Of a stretch of 64,000 bases of DNA, positions 44,688 to 54,334 are shown in pieces. The position numbers and the translations under genes were made by a program. The stretch is from Pseudobutyrivibrio sp. MD2005. GTDB lineage: Bacteria; Bacillota; Clostridia; Lachnospirales; Lachnospiraceae. The stretch lies in contig NZ_JHXE01000013.1 in the NCBI RefSeq assembly GCF_000621865.1, positions 120,227-184,226 on the forward strand, given 5' to 3'. The notes below the pieces were generated by a model. The model saw only the letters and a program-made list of their open reading frames with translations. It had not been told where the DNA came from and searched no databases. Position 1 is the first letter of the stretch, and every line of letters begins with the position of its first letter.

Positions 44688-44717
44688 ATTTGCCAGATTT
44701 AGTTCATTCCTGCCAAT
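44688..44717 (+). promoter_or_regulatory. Conserved upstream element of surface protein 2
   Basis: ATTTGCCAGATTTAGTT..TGCCAATCC with the two TGCCA units 20 nt apart, matching the element at 42046-42075. It is directly followed by a promoter-like TTGAAT (44721-44726), 18 nt, TATAAA (44745-44750). Confidence 0.5.
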
Positions 44718-44720
44718 CCG

Positions 44721-44750
44721 TTGAATCACCCTATTTTTCAATGTTATAAA
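44721..44750 (+). promoter_or_regulatory. Promoter of surface protein 2
   Basis: TTGAAT, 18-nt spacer, TATAAA; 77 nt upstream of the start codon, leaving a leader of about 65 nt. Confidence 0.55.
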
Positions 44751-44826
44751 TGATGACAGGTTCATAGATTGTTCACAGTTTGTGTATTGCAAATGTGAGC
44801 CAAAATGAAAGAGAGGGTGTATAAAT

Positions 44827-47800
44827 ATGAAAAGGAATGTAGTAAAGGCTATGTCTGTAGGTTTATCTGCAATCACAATTGCAGGGTCATTAAACTTAAC
44901 AGCATTAGCAGATGAGGCAGATGCAACTTCGCAGGAGTCAACAGAGGCTTCTAGTGAATCATCAGATGCATCAGACGCAAGTCAGGAAGCTGGAGAAACA
45001 CAGGAGTCTCTAACACCAGTTACTGATTATGTCAGAGAGAAAGCAGATGAAATTGCTCCAGTAGCTGAAGCCCAGACAGAGGCAGCACCAGCAATACCAG
45101 CAGATGACGTTGAGCCAGTGAGCGATGCAGGTGTTCCTGCAGAAGAAGCAGGCCAGGCAGCTCCTCAAGAGGAAGAAGTACCTACAGTTGATGGTTATAT
45201 GCAGGAAGCTTCAGATGCTCTTAATAATTTAGCAAATGAGACAGAAGTTGTTGAAAAGGCCAACGATGATGTTGTAAAGGCTGATGGCGCAGCTCAGGCA
45301 GCTGAAGAAAAAGCAGCAGGATCTGCAAATGATGCTGATGCAGCAGCTACAAAGGCTCTTGATTCAGCTACTCAGGAAGATATAGATGCAGCAGCAACTG
45401 CAATTGCAACAGCAAAAACTGATTTGCAGGCAGCAGAAACAGCAGCTCAAACTGCAGAAACAAAGCTTCAGACAGCTAAAAATGAGCTTGTAAAATTATT
45501 TGAAGCTAACGGTATAAAGGATGTAAAAGATGAGGATTTAGATATACTTCTTCAGGCATTAAATGGAGAGGATGTATCTTCTGATTTATTAGATACTTTA
45601 GATGGAAATACAAAGAAAGCTGTTGTTGCAGCAGCAAATGCACTTGCTTTAGCAAAGACAGAGGCTGAAACAGCTGCAAGTGATAAGGCAGCAGCAGAGC
45701 AGGAACTTACAAGATTAGTAGGAGAGGATCTTCTTACAAAGATTGCATTACAGAAGGAAACAGTTTCTTCTGATGCTTGTACAGATGAGGATGTTGCAGA
45801 GCTTGCAAGACTTACATATGAGTATTATCTTTCTCAGAAAGTGGAAGGTTTTGTACAGGGCTCACTTACTCTTACACTTGTAACTAAGGATGCTGATGGC
45901 AATGATTTGAAGAAATCTGAATATTATTATCAGGCATCATATAAGGTTAAGGGTGTAGATGAAGATGGTAATGATGTTGAGACAGCTAAAGATGCAACAA
46001 TTAATTACTTTGTAAATGAAAGCAAAGACATCGCTATTGTTGAAAAGATAATTACAGATGGTGTTATCGATGAGACAAATATTATTAAACCTGCGAAAGA
46101 AGGTCAGGAAGCTATACCTGAAAGCTGGAAGACAGTAGGCGGTAAGGAATTTGAATCAACAGAGACAACTCATACAGTTGATATTGATGCAAACGATGCT
46201 AGCAAAGGCTTCTATGCAATTGATACAAGCAAAGAGCCTGTAAATGTTGGTACTACAGACAGTGTTGCAACAGTAGTAGCTGGCAATGTAACTACATCAT
46301 ATGAAGCAACTGGTGAAGCTCATAATCCAACATATGCGTATGAGGCATATACAGTTACTGGTGGATATGAGCAGAAGACTGGACCTCAAAACAAAGAAAT
46401 TAAATATTCGTGGGATATGTATAGTGAGGTTGAGGATTTAGTTAGCCAAGGATACAGTGTAAAAGTTACATATACACATCTATTCTCTGGTAAAACAGAA
46501 GAGGTTAGTATTAATGGTAATAACACTTGGCAGGAAATAAAGGCGTTCCTAAAAGGCTTAGTTGGAATTAGTTCTTACACTGTATCTACAACAAATACAA
46601 TCGATGACACTACAAAGCCAATCACACATGATGAAGATGGTGTATGGGAGACAGTTACTCAGGATTATGTAAAGACTGTTACAACCACAACAAATCATAG
46701 TGTTGATACTAAAGATAATAAGGTTGATGACGAAGCAACAGCGAATGCTGCGATGGAGGCTAAAAAGCAGGAATTAATTAATGCAGGATATAAAAATGTT
46801 AGTGGTACAGTTAAAGATAATGGTGCATGGTTCTCTTGGAATAGGAGATATTATTATGTAATCTCTTATGATGAGGTAACAACAACTACATCAACAGAAA
46901 CAAAGGTAATCTCAAAGAAGCAGTACGCAGCAGATAAATTTACAGAATACAACCCTGGTCAGCTTGCACAAGATCCAGAAGATGCAGTATATGGAACAAA
47001 GACCACATATGTAAATGGAACTACAACTCTTCAGACAGCATCTGGAATCGATACTACAGCAGCTAAAGAAAACTATGATGCTACAAAGGCTGTAGCAGAG
47101 GATCAGGATACAGTTGATGCTAAGAATGCAAAGGTTACAGTAATAGCTGGCAATGTAGAATCTGTAATTGATGCAATCAAGAAGGTGATTACTCTTAATT
47201 CAGATTACACATTAAAGCAGAATTCATTAGCTACAATTAGAGATATTGTTAATGGCGCATCTGACAATTACACAGCAGCTGTTGAGAAAAAAGCAGCTAA
47301 TGATGCAGCTAACAATAATGAAAACCAAAACGGAACAACTGATGAAACAGGTGGCACAACAGGCGGTACAACAGAAGGAACAACAGGTGGCACAACAGGT
47401 GGTACAACAGGCGGTACAACAGGCGGCACAACAGGTGGTACAACAGGCGGTACAACAACAGCTACTACAGTAGCTACAGCACCTACAGCTATCGCAGATG
47501 CTCAGGTTCCATTGGCAGGCCCAGTTGCAAATAATGCAAATGCGCTAAACACAACAAATACTGCAAACAGAGCTAGAAGAAATGCTAATGTTAATGCAGA
47601 CGCTGATGCAAACACAAATGCAGAGGGCGAAGATACTACAACAATCGCAGATGATGCTACACCACTTGCAGGCGATACTGTTAAGCCTGAAAAGGATGAT
47701 AAAGAGGATATAAAGACAATAGAAGATGAAGAGACAGCTAAGGCTGGCGGCGAGAAGAAGAACATTCTTGCAGATGCATGGTGGGCTTGGATTCTCCTTA

Positions 47801-47862
47801 TCATTGCAGTAATCGTAGGTGTAACAACTTACACAAAGAAAAAGCTTGAAAAAGACAAATAA
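44827..47862 (+). CDS. Large cell-surface protein 2 with Gly-Thr repeat and C-terminal anchor, 1011 aa
   Basis: A signal peptide (MKRNVVKAMSVGLS..LTALA) and an acidic Ala/Glu/Ser-rich region are followed by an Ala-rich coiled coil (residues 140-300: AATAIATAKTDLQAAE). A long Thr/Tyr-rich beta region (TTTSTETKVISKKQY) and a GGTT repeat stretch (about 840-880) follow. It ends with a membrane segment (WWAWILLIIAVIVGV) and a basic tail. Same overall plan as surface protein 1, and the same order of parts, but low direct identity. Strong composition bias. RBS GAGAGGGTG. No sortase motif. Likely an adhesin or wall-spanning surface protein. Confidence 0.78.
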   Translation: MKRNVVKAMSVGLSAITIAGSLNLTALADEADATSQESTEASSESSDASDASQEAGETQESLTPVTDYVREKADEIAPVAEAQTEAAPAIPADDVEPVSDAGVPAEEAGQAAPQEEEVPTVDGYMQEASDALNNLANETEVVEKANDDVVKADGAAQAAEEKAAGSANDADAAATKALDSATQEDIDAAATAIATAKTDLQAAETAAQTAETKLQTAKNELVKLFEANGIKDVKDEDLDILLQALNGEDVSSDLLDTLDGNTKKAVVAAANALALAKTEAETAASDKAAAEQELTRLVGEDLLTKIALQKETVSSDACTDEDVAELARLTYEYYLSQKVEGFVQGSLTLTLVTKDADGNDLKKSEYYYQASYKVKGVDEDGNDVETAKDATINYFVNESKDIAIVEKIITDGVIDETNIIKPAKEGQEAIPESWKTVGGKEFESTETTHTVDIDANDASKGFYAIDTSKEPVNVGTTDSVATVVAGNVTTSYEATGEAHNPTYAYEAYTVTGGYEQKTGPQNKEIKYSWDMYSEVEDLVSQGYSVKVTYTHLFSGKTEEVSINGNNTWQEIKAFLKGLVGISSYTVSTTNTIDDTTKPITHDEDGVWETVTQDYVKTVTTTTNHSVDTKDNKVDDEATANAAMEAKKQELINAGYKNVSGTVKDNGAWFSWNRRYYYVISYDEVTTTTSTETKVISKKQYAADKFTEYNPGQLAQDPEDAVYGTKTTYVNGTTTLQTASGIDTTAAKENYDATKAVAEDQDTVDAKNAKVTVIAGNVESVIDAIKKVITLNSDYTLKQNSLATIRDIVNGASDNYTAAVEKKAANDAANNNENQNGTTDETGGTTGGTTEGTTGGTTGGTTGGTTGGTTGGTTGGTTTATTVATAPTAIADAQVPLAGPVANNANALNTTNTANRARRNANVNADADANTNAEGEDTTTIADDATPLAGDTVKPEKDDKEDIKTIEDEETAKAGGEKKNILADAWWAWILLIIAVIVGVTTYTKKKLEKDK
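47350..47459 (+). repeat. 12-bp tandem repeats coding for Gly-Gly-Thr-Thr
   Basis: About nine copies of GGNGGNACAACA inside surface protein 2, alternating GGTGGC and GGCGGT. The repeat number may vary between strains. Confidence 0.9.
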
Positions 47863-47879
47863 AAATAGTCAGTAAAAAT

Positions 47880-47912
47880 GAGGGCTGGTGATTAATTCAC
47901 TGGCCCTCTCTT
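47880..47912. terminator. Bidirectional terminator between convergent genes
   Basis: GAGGGCTGGTGA pairs with TCACTGGCCCTC (two G-U pairs) around a 6-nt loop, followed by T on the plus side and preceded by A on the other. Confidence 0.8.
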
Positions 47913-47932
47913 TTACGTGGATAATAAAATAA

Positions 47933-48457
47933 CTAACGTGCTCTAATGTCTAAAATCTCTCCAATATACATTGTGTGGAAGTCATCTAAGTGACGCTCTG
48001 TATATTTCTCCTTTAGAATATCTGGATCTAATACAGTGTTTTCTGTCATTGGTACAGCTGCGATTTTGCGGCATAGTATGATGAAGTTTGCTTCGTCGAT
48101 ATATGGTGCATTTAACGCATGCTCAATATGAACGTGGCAAAGTTTAAGCTTGTCTTCATTTCGTCCGCTAATTTGATTTAAAACTTTCATCAACTGCACG
48201 TTATTTTTTTCTGACATATCAAAGAAGCATGCAGAAAAGTATTCAGACTCATCTATTAATTCCTTTGTATATCTGGTGTTTCGCAAAAACATATATACTA
48301 CATTTTTGCCCCAAAGATGACCAACACCACCGTTGAAGGATGAAGTGGCATTAACTTTGTCTCCAGCTTCAGCAACGATTGCAATGCCATCATTTGCCAA
48401 TTTTGTAAAAGGATTCCATTCTAACATATCGATTGGGTAAGGTTGAAATGTGTGCAT
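47933..48457 (-). CDS. Flavin reductase-like (FMN-binding split barrel) protein
   Basis: A protein of 174 aa with the pattern of the flavin-reductase family (WNPFTKLANDGIAIVAEAG, NATSSFNGGVGHLWGKNVV, FLRNTRYTKELIDES). It probably reduces or binds FMN. ATG 48457 follows AAAAGGAGAAGAAT. It lies 20 nt after the EAL gene on the same strand, so the two share a transcript. Confidence 0.82.
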   Translation of the reverse strand: MHTFQPYPIDMLEWNPFTKLANDGIAIVAEAGDKVNATSSFNGGVGHLWGKNVVYMFLRNTRYTKELIDESEYFSACFFDMSEKNNVQLMKVLNQISGRNEDKLKLCHVHIEHALNAPYIDEANFIILCRKIAAVPMTENTVLDPDILKEKYTERHLDDFHTMYIGEILDIRAR

Positions 48458-48477
48458 ATTCTTCTCCTTTTCGTGAA

Positions 48478-50385
48478 TTAAAGATTATTGGTCTGAACAA
48501 AACGTAAATATTCGTGCTCAGGTAATGGTTTAGAGAAATAGTATCCCTGGATATAATCGACACCAAGATTTTTCATTTCTTCTAACTCATTTTCAGTCTC
48601 AATACCTTCGGCGATAATCTTTATGCCAAGGGAATGGGCCATTTCTATAACAGTAGTTACGATTGCCTGTGCGCGCTTATTCTTAAAGTATTCTTCAGAA
48701 AGATGTTTATCAAGCTTTACGATATTGACAGGCATATCGATGATATAGTTTAGGTTAGAACTTCCTGAACCAAAATCATCAAGTGAGAAGGTTAAACCAT
48801 GCTCTATAAGTTTGTTCATATTATTAAGTAGGTTTTCTTTGCTGCTTAAAGAGCTTGTTTCAGTGATTTCTAAATTGATTAAGTTTGGAGAGACACTGTG
48901 CTTATCCAGTAGTTCCAAAAATCTTGAAACAAATACGGGACTTTCGCCCTGCTTTACAGAAAGGTTTAATTCGATTCTTTCAATCCCAAGGCGTTCTATA
49001 CGATAAGTTCTAAGGAAGGAAAGAACTTTTCTATAAATGCTGTCGGATAAAGGAATAATTCTTCCAGTTTCCTCTACAATAGGAATAAACTCATTTGGAT
49101 ATACTAAAGTTCCGTCAGATAATCTGATACGAACTAAAGCTTCAGCACCTGTAAATTTGCCAAGTGATATATCGTAAATTGGTTGATAGTGCACCTCAAT
49201 ACGATCATGTTCCATTGCCTCAATAACCATTTTCTCAACCTGTTTGTTATGCTTAAGCTGTCGAATGGTTTCTGAATCTACTATGATTTCATTCTTGTTA
49301 ACAGCGTTTTGATTTGTAGGAACCAAGCCAGACAAAAGCATTAATAGCTCGTCCGCATTCTCTGCAATATTGCTGTTAGGAATGATTGTATAGGTTGGAT
49401 TGAGTAGAGTTATAGCATTTTCTACGTTAGGATCATCCTCAACTGATTGAAAATAGGTACCAATTTTAAATTTGGTACTTTCCATAAAATCTGTATTATC
49501 AAATACAAGAAGGAAATATCCTTCAGCTGTATCAAATACGCGGGCTGTATCTATGCTGAACAAAAATTCCGAAAGCATTTCGATAGTTTTTCGAAGAAGC
49601 TTTGTTTCGGTGTGGGCATCGGCCATTGTCCTAAAGGAAATCATCATCATCGAGAAGTTGATTTTGTGTTGATAGAGATAATCAAAATAATCTCTAATAA
49701 CCGCCGAACTAAAATGGCCGGTACGTCTTGAAATCGCCCCAAGAGGATTTTCTAGCTCAAAGTACATGACAAGGGCTCCAAGACAGGCTGCAAAACTTAC
49801 TATTAAGTATTTAGGCCTAATGTACTGAATGATGGCTGAAATGCTCCAAATGGCCATCCAAAACAGTAATGCGTTTATCTTTCCACGCTTTAGGTGTGCG
49901 CGAAGTATGAAGGTGGCAGCAACAATTGAAATAATGTATACAGCCACTAGTATATATGTTGCAAGTGCAGCCGTCCCATATGAATAAAGCACTTCTCCAT
50001 TGTAGTAATAGTCAAGTGGGAGAGTGGCTGTAAATACCAAACCACAGAAATACAAATATCGATATGTCTGTCCTAGCATTTTTTCATGTTTGCTGCCCAT
50101 TGTGTCTAAAATATCTGAAATCGTATACCTTAGTGCGGAAAAGGCTACTGTCTGTAGTGATAAAAGATAAAGCTTGCAAACTGTCAGTACAACATAAGGG
50201 TTGTATCTGGTAGAGTTTACTATAAAGTGGCAGGACGCCATATCCAATATTACGCAACCTAAAATGACATATATAGTTGTAATGAAGCGGCGCTCTGAAC
50301 TAAGTCCCATAGTAGGCTGTCTCTTATAAAAAAAGATAAGCATTACTATGATGACAAGGCCGCATACTTGAGTAGAAATATTCAT
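48478..50385 (-). CDS. EAL-domain c-di-GMP phosphodiesterase with membrane sensor
   Basis: A protein of 635 aa. The first 220 residues form about seven membrane segments. A degenerate GGDEF-like region (about 240-370, no GGDEF motif) follows, then an EAL domain with GAEALVRIR, ELNLS, LEITETSS, DDFGSG, VKLDKHL and AEGIETENE. All metal and catalytic residues appear present, so it should degrade c-di-GMP. The start ATG has only a weak ribosome site. Confidence 0.9.
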   Translation of the reverse strand: MNISTQVCGLVIIVMLIFFYKRQPTMGLSSERRFITTIYVILGCVILDMASCHFIVNSTRYNPYVVLTVCKLYLLSLQTVAFSALRYTISDILDTMGSKHEKMLGQTYRYLYFCGLVFTATLPLDYYYNGEVLYSYGTAALATYILVAVYIISIVAATFILRAHLKRGKINALLFWMAIWSISAIIQYIRPKYLIVSFAACLGALVMYFELENPLGAISRRTGHFSSAVIRDYFDYLYQHKINFSMMMISFRTMADAHTETKLLRKTIEMLSEFLFSIDTARVFDTAEGYFLLVFDNTDFMESTKFKIGTYFQSVEDDPNVENAITLLNPTYTIIPNSNIAENADELLMLLSGLVPTNQNAVNKNEIIVDSETIRQLKHNKQVEKMVIEAMEHDRIEVHYQPIYDISLGKFTGAEALVRIRLSDGTLVYPNEFIPIVEETGRIIPLSDSIYRKVLSFLRTYRIERLGIERIELNLSVKQGESPVFVSRFLELLDKHSVSPNLINLEITETSSLSSKENLLNNMNKLIEHGLTFSLDDFGSGSSNLNYIIDMPVNIVKLDKHLSEEYFKNKRAQAIVTTVIEMAHSLGIKIIAEGIETENELEEMKNLGVDYIQGYYFSKPLPEHEYLRFVQTNNL

Positions 50386-50552
50386 AAAAAAGGCCCTGCG
50401 GTAATAAATATTCGCTGCTATTTATAGCAAAAAATTCACTATATTGGCAGTTACAAATATTATAGCATTCCAATTTGGACCATTCTGTGAAAACTCAGAA
50501 AGTTCAGAGAATGTTCAAAAAGAAAAATTTAGCAATTTAATGTGTTAAAGTG

Positions 50553-50581
50553 TTGACTGATAGAAATAAAAGTTAGATAAT
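50553..50581 (+). promoter_or_regulatory. Promoter of ilvE
   Basis: TTGACT (50553-50558), 17-nt spacer, GATAAT (50576-50581). The leader to the start at 50636 is about 48 nt, too short for a T-box. Confidence 0.75.
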
Positions 50582-50635
50582 AGAACAAATGTAAATTAAA
50601 GTTTAATAAATATATTATCTATGCGGAGGCAAAAG

Positions 50636-51700
50636 ATGGAAATCAGATTTGAAAAAAGGGAGCAATTAAAGGCAAAACCAGATTGGAATAATCTTGGATT
50701 CGGAAAGTACATGACAGATTACATGTTTATCTGTGATTGGGACCGTGAAATCGGTTGGCATGACGCAAGAATCGTGCCAGAGGGCCCTATCGAGCTTGAT
50801 CCAGCATGTATGACATTACACTATGCACAAGAGACTTTCGAAGGTATGAAGGCATACAGAAGAGAAGACGGCAAGATTCAGCTCTTCAGACCAGAGATGA
50901 ATGCTAAGAGAATGATCAATTCTAATGAGAGACTTTGCATGCCAGCCTTCCCAGTAGATGATTTTGTACAGGCAGTAAAAGCCTTAGTTAAGACAGAGGA
51001 AGCTTGGGTTCCATCTGAAAAGGATACTTCATTATATATAAGACCATTTATGTTCGCTACAGAGGCAGCACTTGGTGTACACATGGCTAAATCATACAAG
51101 TTTATGATTCTTTGTTGTCCAGTTGGTGCATATTATGCCACAGGTCTTGACCCAGTTAAGATTTTAGTAGAAAATGAATTAGTGCGAGCAGTAGCAGGTG
51201 GTACTGGATTCACTAAGTGCGGTGGAAACTACGCTGGTTCTATTGCAGGACAGGTTAAGGCTGAAAAGCTTGGTTATTCTCAGGTTCTTTGGCTCGACGG
51301 AAACGAGAGAAAGTACGTTGAGGAAGTAGGAACAATGAACATCATGTTTAAGATTGATGGCGAGATTTGGACCGCTCCTACAGTAGGCACAGTTCTTCCA
51401 GGCGTTACTAGAGATTCAATGATTCATCTTCTTAGAGACTGGGGTTACACAGTCAGAGAAGAGCGTCTTGCTATTGATGATCTTATGAAGGCTGGACATG
51501 ATGGAAAGCTTGAGGAGGTCTTCGGCACAGGAACAGCAGCGGTTATCTCTCCAGTTGGTGAACTTCGATACAAGGATGACGTTGTTGTAATAAATGGAGG
51601 AAAGACCGGCGAGCTTACCCAAAAGCTTTACGATACTCTTACAGGTATCCAGTGGGGTAGACTCGAGGACAAGTATGGATGGACACAGGTTATAGAGTAA
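50636..51700 (+). CDS. ilvE: Branched-chain amino acid aminotransferase
   Basis: A class IV PLP aminotransferase of 354 aa of the longer, eukaryote-like (BCAT type II) group. Motifs: LHYAQETFEGMKAYR, FRPEMNAKRM, YIRPFMFA, GTGFTKCGGNYA, NERKYVEEVGTMN with EVGTMN, and VLPGVTRDS. The PLP lysine lies in AEKLGYSQVLWLDGNERKYV region. It interconverts Leu, Ile and Val with their keto acids. ATG 50636 follows CGGAGGCAAAAG. The GGDEF-EAL gene begins 22 nt before its stop. Confidence 0.94.
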   Translation: MEIRFEKREQLKAKPDWNNLGFGKYMTDYMFICDWDREIGWHDARIVPEGPIELDPACMTLHYAQETFEGMKAYRREDGKIQLFRPEMNAKRMINSNERLCMPAFPVDDFVQAVKALVKTEEAWVPSEKDTSLYIRPFMFATEAALGVHMAKSYKFMILCCPVGAYYATGLDPVKILVENELVRAVAGGTGFTKCGGNYAGSIAGQVKAEKLGYSQVLWLDGNERKYVEEVGTMNIMFKIDGEIWTAPTVGTVLPGVTRDSMIHLLRDWGYTVREERLAIDDLMKAGHDGKLEEVFGTGTAAVISPVGELRYKDDVVVINGGKTGELTQKLYDTLTGIQWGRLEDKYGWTQVIE

Positions 51701-54315
51701 ATTCAGAATTAGAAATTAAAAATGAAGATATGAAGTCTATGCAGGATGCATTTTGTAAATCTAACGACATTTACTTAATGTGTATCAGCAAGGCTCGTGG
51801 ACAAATCACATCCTTCTCAGGCTCTAAGGCTGAGGAGGATTTTGTTGATGCTAATTTTAAATCTGAGCTACGACGCGAAATAATGGACTCTTTCATAGAT
51901 GGAAATGTAGAGAACATTATTGAGCGTTTTGGTAGCAAGGATTATCTTATGTACAAAGGCGTTGCTATTCGTGGCAATGAAGGACATTTCCTTGGCGTAT
52001 GGCTGTGCTTTGGAATTGATAAAGATACTCTTCCAGACACAGTTGAGTTGCCAGAGGGCTTAAATGTAACTACACGAGTTGCCTTTGACAAATCAATTCT
52101 TTTATTAGAAACTCTCACAAAATATTATTTTGCTGAAAAAATTAAAACCCAGGCATTAAAAAAACAATTAAATGACGAGAAGAATAACGAGTACGAGATT
52201 AAATACAAGCTTAAGAAGAACGAAATCATGACAGAAATCTTGCGCATGATGGAGTCGGATAATTCCTTCTCAAAGATTTCTGAGGACATATTGCAGGAAG
52301 CTGGCAAGTATATGGTTTGTTCCAATACGGCATTGCTCCAAATATCAGAAAATGGCATTAATGTTGATATGATTTCGGAATGGAGTGATACTGAGGAGGA
52401 TGCTTTAATAGCAAAGTTCCAGGAGATTCCTTTGGTAGAGCTTCCATTTATGAATGGCAAGCCATACACCATTTCTTCAGATGCCAATCTTCCAGAAGCA
52501 TTTGAAATATTTTTCATCAAGTATGGAATCAGAGCAGCAATTTTTTTGCCTATCAATGTTAATGATTCAGCAGCTATGTATTTATGCTTCCTGTCATTGG
52601 GCAAGGATAGAAATTGGAGTGTAGATGATTTGCGTTTTGCAAACGACATCAAAAGAATTCTGCACACAATTCTTCTCAAGAAGATTACAACAAATTCTCT
52701 TGCAAGTTCTTATAATGCCTTAGAAGCTATACTACAAAATGCTGGATATGGCGTTGTGGTAGTAGATTTGGCGCAAAAGCAAATGCTATACACCAACGAT
52801 ACATTTGGCATTATGTTTGATAATGAATTAGATAGAGCAGCTATTCAGGAAATTGTTTTCGATGAAAAGTATAATCTACCTGAGCTTAATGGATATGCCG
52901 CAAATGCCTCTGGCAAATGGTTTGACATATCTATCAATTCACTTAAGTGGGTAGATGGTCGTGATGCAAGAATGCTCACTTTCTACGACATCACTGATTT
53001 AAGACTCTATCAGAAAAAGGTTGAAAAACAGGCCCAGGAGGATACTCTTACAGGGCTTTACAATAGACAGGCCTGCGAAAAGGATATATCAATGGAGTTC
53101 CATGTTGCCAAGAAGCTTAAAAAGAAGTTTGCAGTGCTGATGGTGGACTTGGACGATTTTACAAGTGTCAATGAAGGCATGGGATATAAAGTCGGTGACG
53201 ATTTACTAGAGTATGTGGCTCATAGTATTAATGATATTTCTTATATTAAGGGCAAATGCTATCGTGTTGGCGGCGATGAATTCGCAGTATTGGTAGAGCA
53301 CGATAATTACGATAATCTCGAATTCATAATCAAGAGAATTATGAATTTGTTTGAAAATCCTTGGACATTAAATGGACAGGATTATTACTGCACAATGAGC
53401 ATGGGATGCGTAAAGGCACCTGAAGATGTAGAGGATGCTACAGATATCCTCACTCGTCTTAACATCGCAGTTCATAGTGCTAAAAACAATGGCAAGAATA
53501 GTGTTGAATTTTACAATGAAAAGTCAAAGGCTGTTGCCACAGAAAAGGTCAAAATGGATCAGGCTCTGCGCAAGGCTGTAGATGATGGCTGCAAGGAATT
53601 TGAAGTCTACTTCCAGCCGGTTATGGAGTTTGTTGACGGCGTTTCAAGATGCTGTGGAGCAGAGGCCTTAGTCAGATGGAATTCACCTGAATACGGAATG
53701 GTTTTACCAGACCAATTCATTATAAATGCAGAGCAGTCACGTATGATTGTTGCAATAGGCTATCATGTGCTGGAGGAGGCTGTTAGGGCTTGTAAGCACT
53801 GGAATGATTTTGGTCATCCAGAGTACAAGGTAAATATCAATCTTTCCGTTGTTCAGCTTACACAAAACGATATATTAGAAAAAATTAAATCAGTGATAGA
53901 TGATACATCTATTGATCCTAAAAATATTACCTTTGAAGTTACCGAATCACTTGCCATAGAGGATATGGATTTGATGATTAAGATACTTAAATCTATCCGC
54001 AAGCTTGGCTGTAGAGTTGCACTTGATGATTTCGGAACAGGTTATTCGTCACTAAATTATATAAGGACAATGCCTATTGATACAATCAAGATTGATAGAG
54101 CGTTTGTGTCTGATATGAATAAGGATAATTTTTCTGAAGTGTTTGTAAAAACTATTTCTGAGCTTGCTGATTCTCTCAATGTAGATGTATGTGTTGAGGG
54201 CGTCGAGGTCAACGAACAGGTTAACATGATAGGAAGATTTTCCGTTAATCTTGCACAGGGTTACTACTTCGATAAGCCGCTTGAAAAAGCAGACTTTGAG
54301 AAGAAATATTTATAA
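51679..54315 (+). CDS. GGDEF-EAL bifunctional c-di-GMP enzyme, cytosolic
   Basis: A protein of 878 aa without membrane segments. A GAF/PAS-like sensory region spans residues 1-440 (one PAS near 350-440). The GGDEF domain near 450-620 has DTLTGLYNRQACE and RVGGDEFAV, and the EAL domain near 635-870 has GAEALVRWN, NINLSVVQL, FEVTESLA, DDFGTGYSS, IKIDRAF and VEGVEV. Both active sites look intact. The ATG overlaps ilvE by 22 nt with GAGGA at a suitable distance, so its translation depends on ilvE mRNA. This is unusual company for a metabolic gene. Confidence 0.92.
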   Translation: MDTGYRVNSELEIKNEDMKSMQDAFCKSNDIYLMCISKARGQITSFSGSKAEEDFVDANFKSELRREIMDSFIDGNVENIIERFGSKDYLMYKGVAIRGNEGHFLGVWLCFGIDKDTLPDTVELPEGLNVTTRVAFDKSILLLETLTKYYFAEKIKTQALKKQLNDEKNNEYEIKYKLKKNEIMTEILRMMESDNSFSKISEDILQEAGKYMVCSNTALLQISENGINVDMISEWSDTEEDALIAKFQEIPLVELPFMNGKPYTISSDANLPEAFEIFFIKYGIRAAIFLPINVNDSAAMYLCFLSLGKDRNWSVDDLRFANDIKRILHTILLKKITTNSLASSYNALEAILQNAGYGVVVVDLAQKQMLYTNDTFGIMFDNELDRAAIQEIVFDEKYNLPELNGYAANASGKWFDISINSLKWVDGRDARMLTFYDITDLRLYQKKVEKQAQEDTLTGLYNRQACEKDISMEFHVAKKLKKKFAVLMVDLDDFTSVNEGMGYKVGDDLLEYVAHSINDISYIKGKCYRVGGDEFAVLVEHDNYDNLEFIIKRIMNLFENPWTLNGQDYYCTMSMGCVKAPEDVEDATDILTRLNIAVHSAKNNGKNSVEFYNEKSKAVATEKVKMDQALRKAVDDGCKEFEVYFQPVMEFVDGVSRCCGAEALVRWNSPEYGMVLPDQFIINAEQSRMIVAIGYHVLEEAVRACKHWNDFGHPEYKVNINLSVVQLTQNDILEKIKSVIDDTSIDPKNITFEVTESLAIEDMDLMIKILKSIRKLGCRVALDDFGTGYSSLNYIRTMPIDTIKIDRAFVSDMNKDNFSEVFVKTISELADSLNVDVCVEGVEVNEQVNMIGRFSVNLAQGYYFDKPLEKADFEKKYL

Positions 54316-54334
54316 AAGAAAGGTATAGGGAATA

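Noticed and set aside
47350..47459. Possible CRISPR-like array
   Set aside because: The repeats are 12-bp codon repeats in frame with a long protein, without unique spacers.
47246..47473. Open frame with Gln/Val-rich repeats inside surface protein 2
   Set aside because: It is the shifted reading of the Gly-Gly-Thr-Thr repeat and has no ribosome site.
50386..50635. T-box or other leader riboswitch before ilvE
   Set aside because: The predicted start of transcription leaves only about 48 nt of leader and no T-box sequence is visible.
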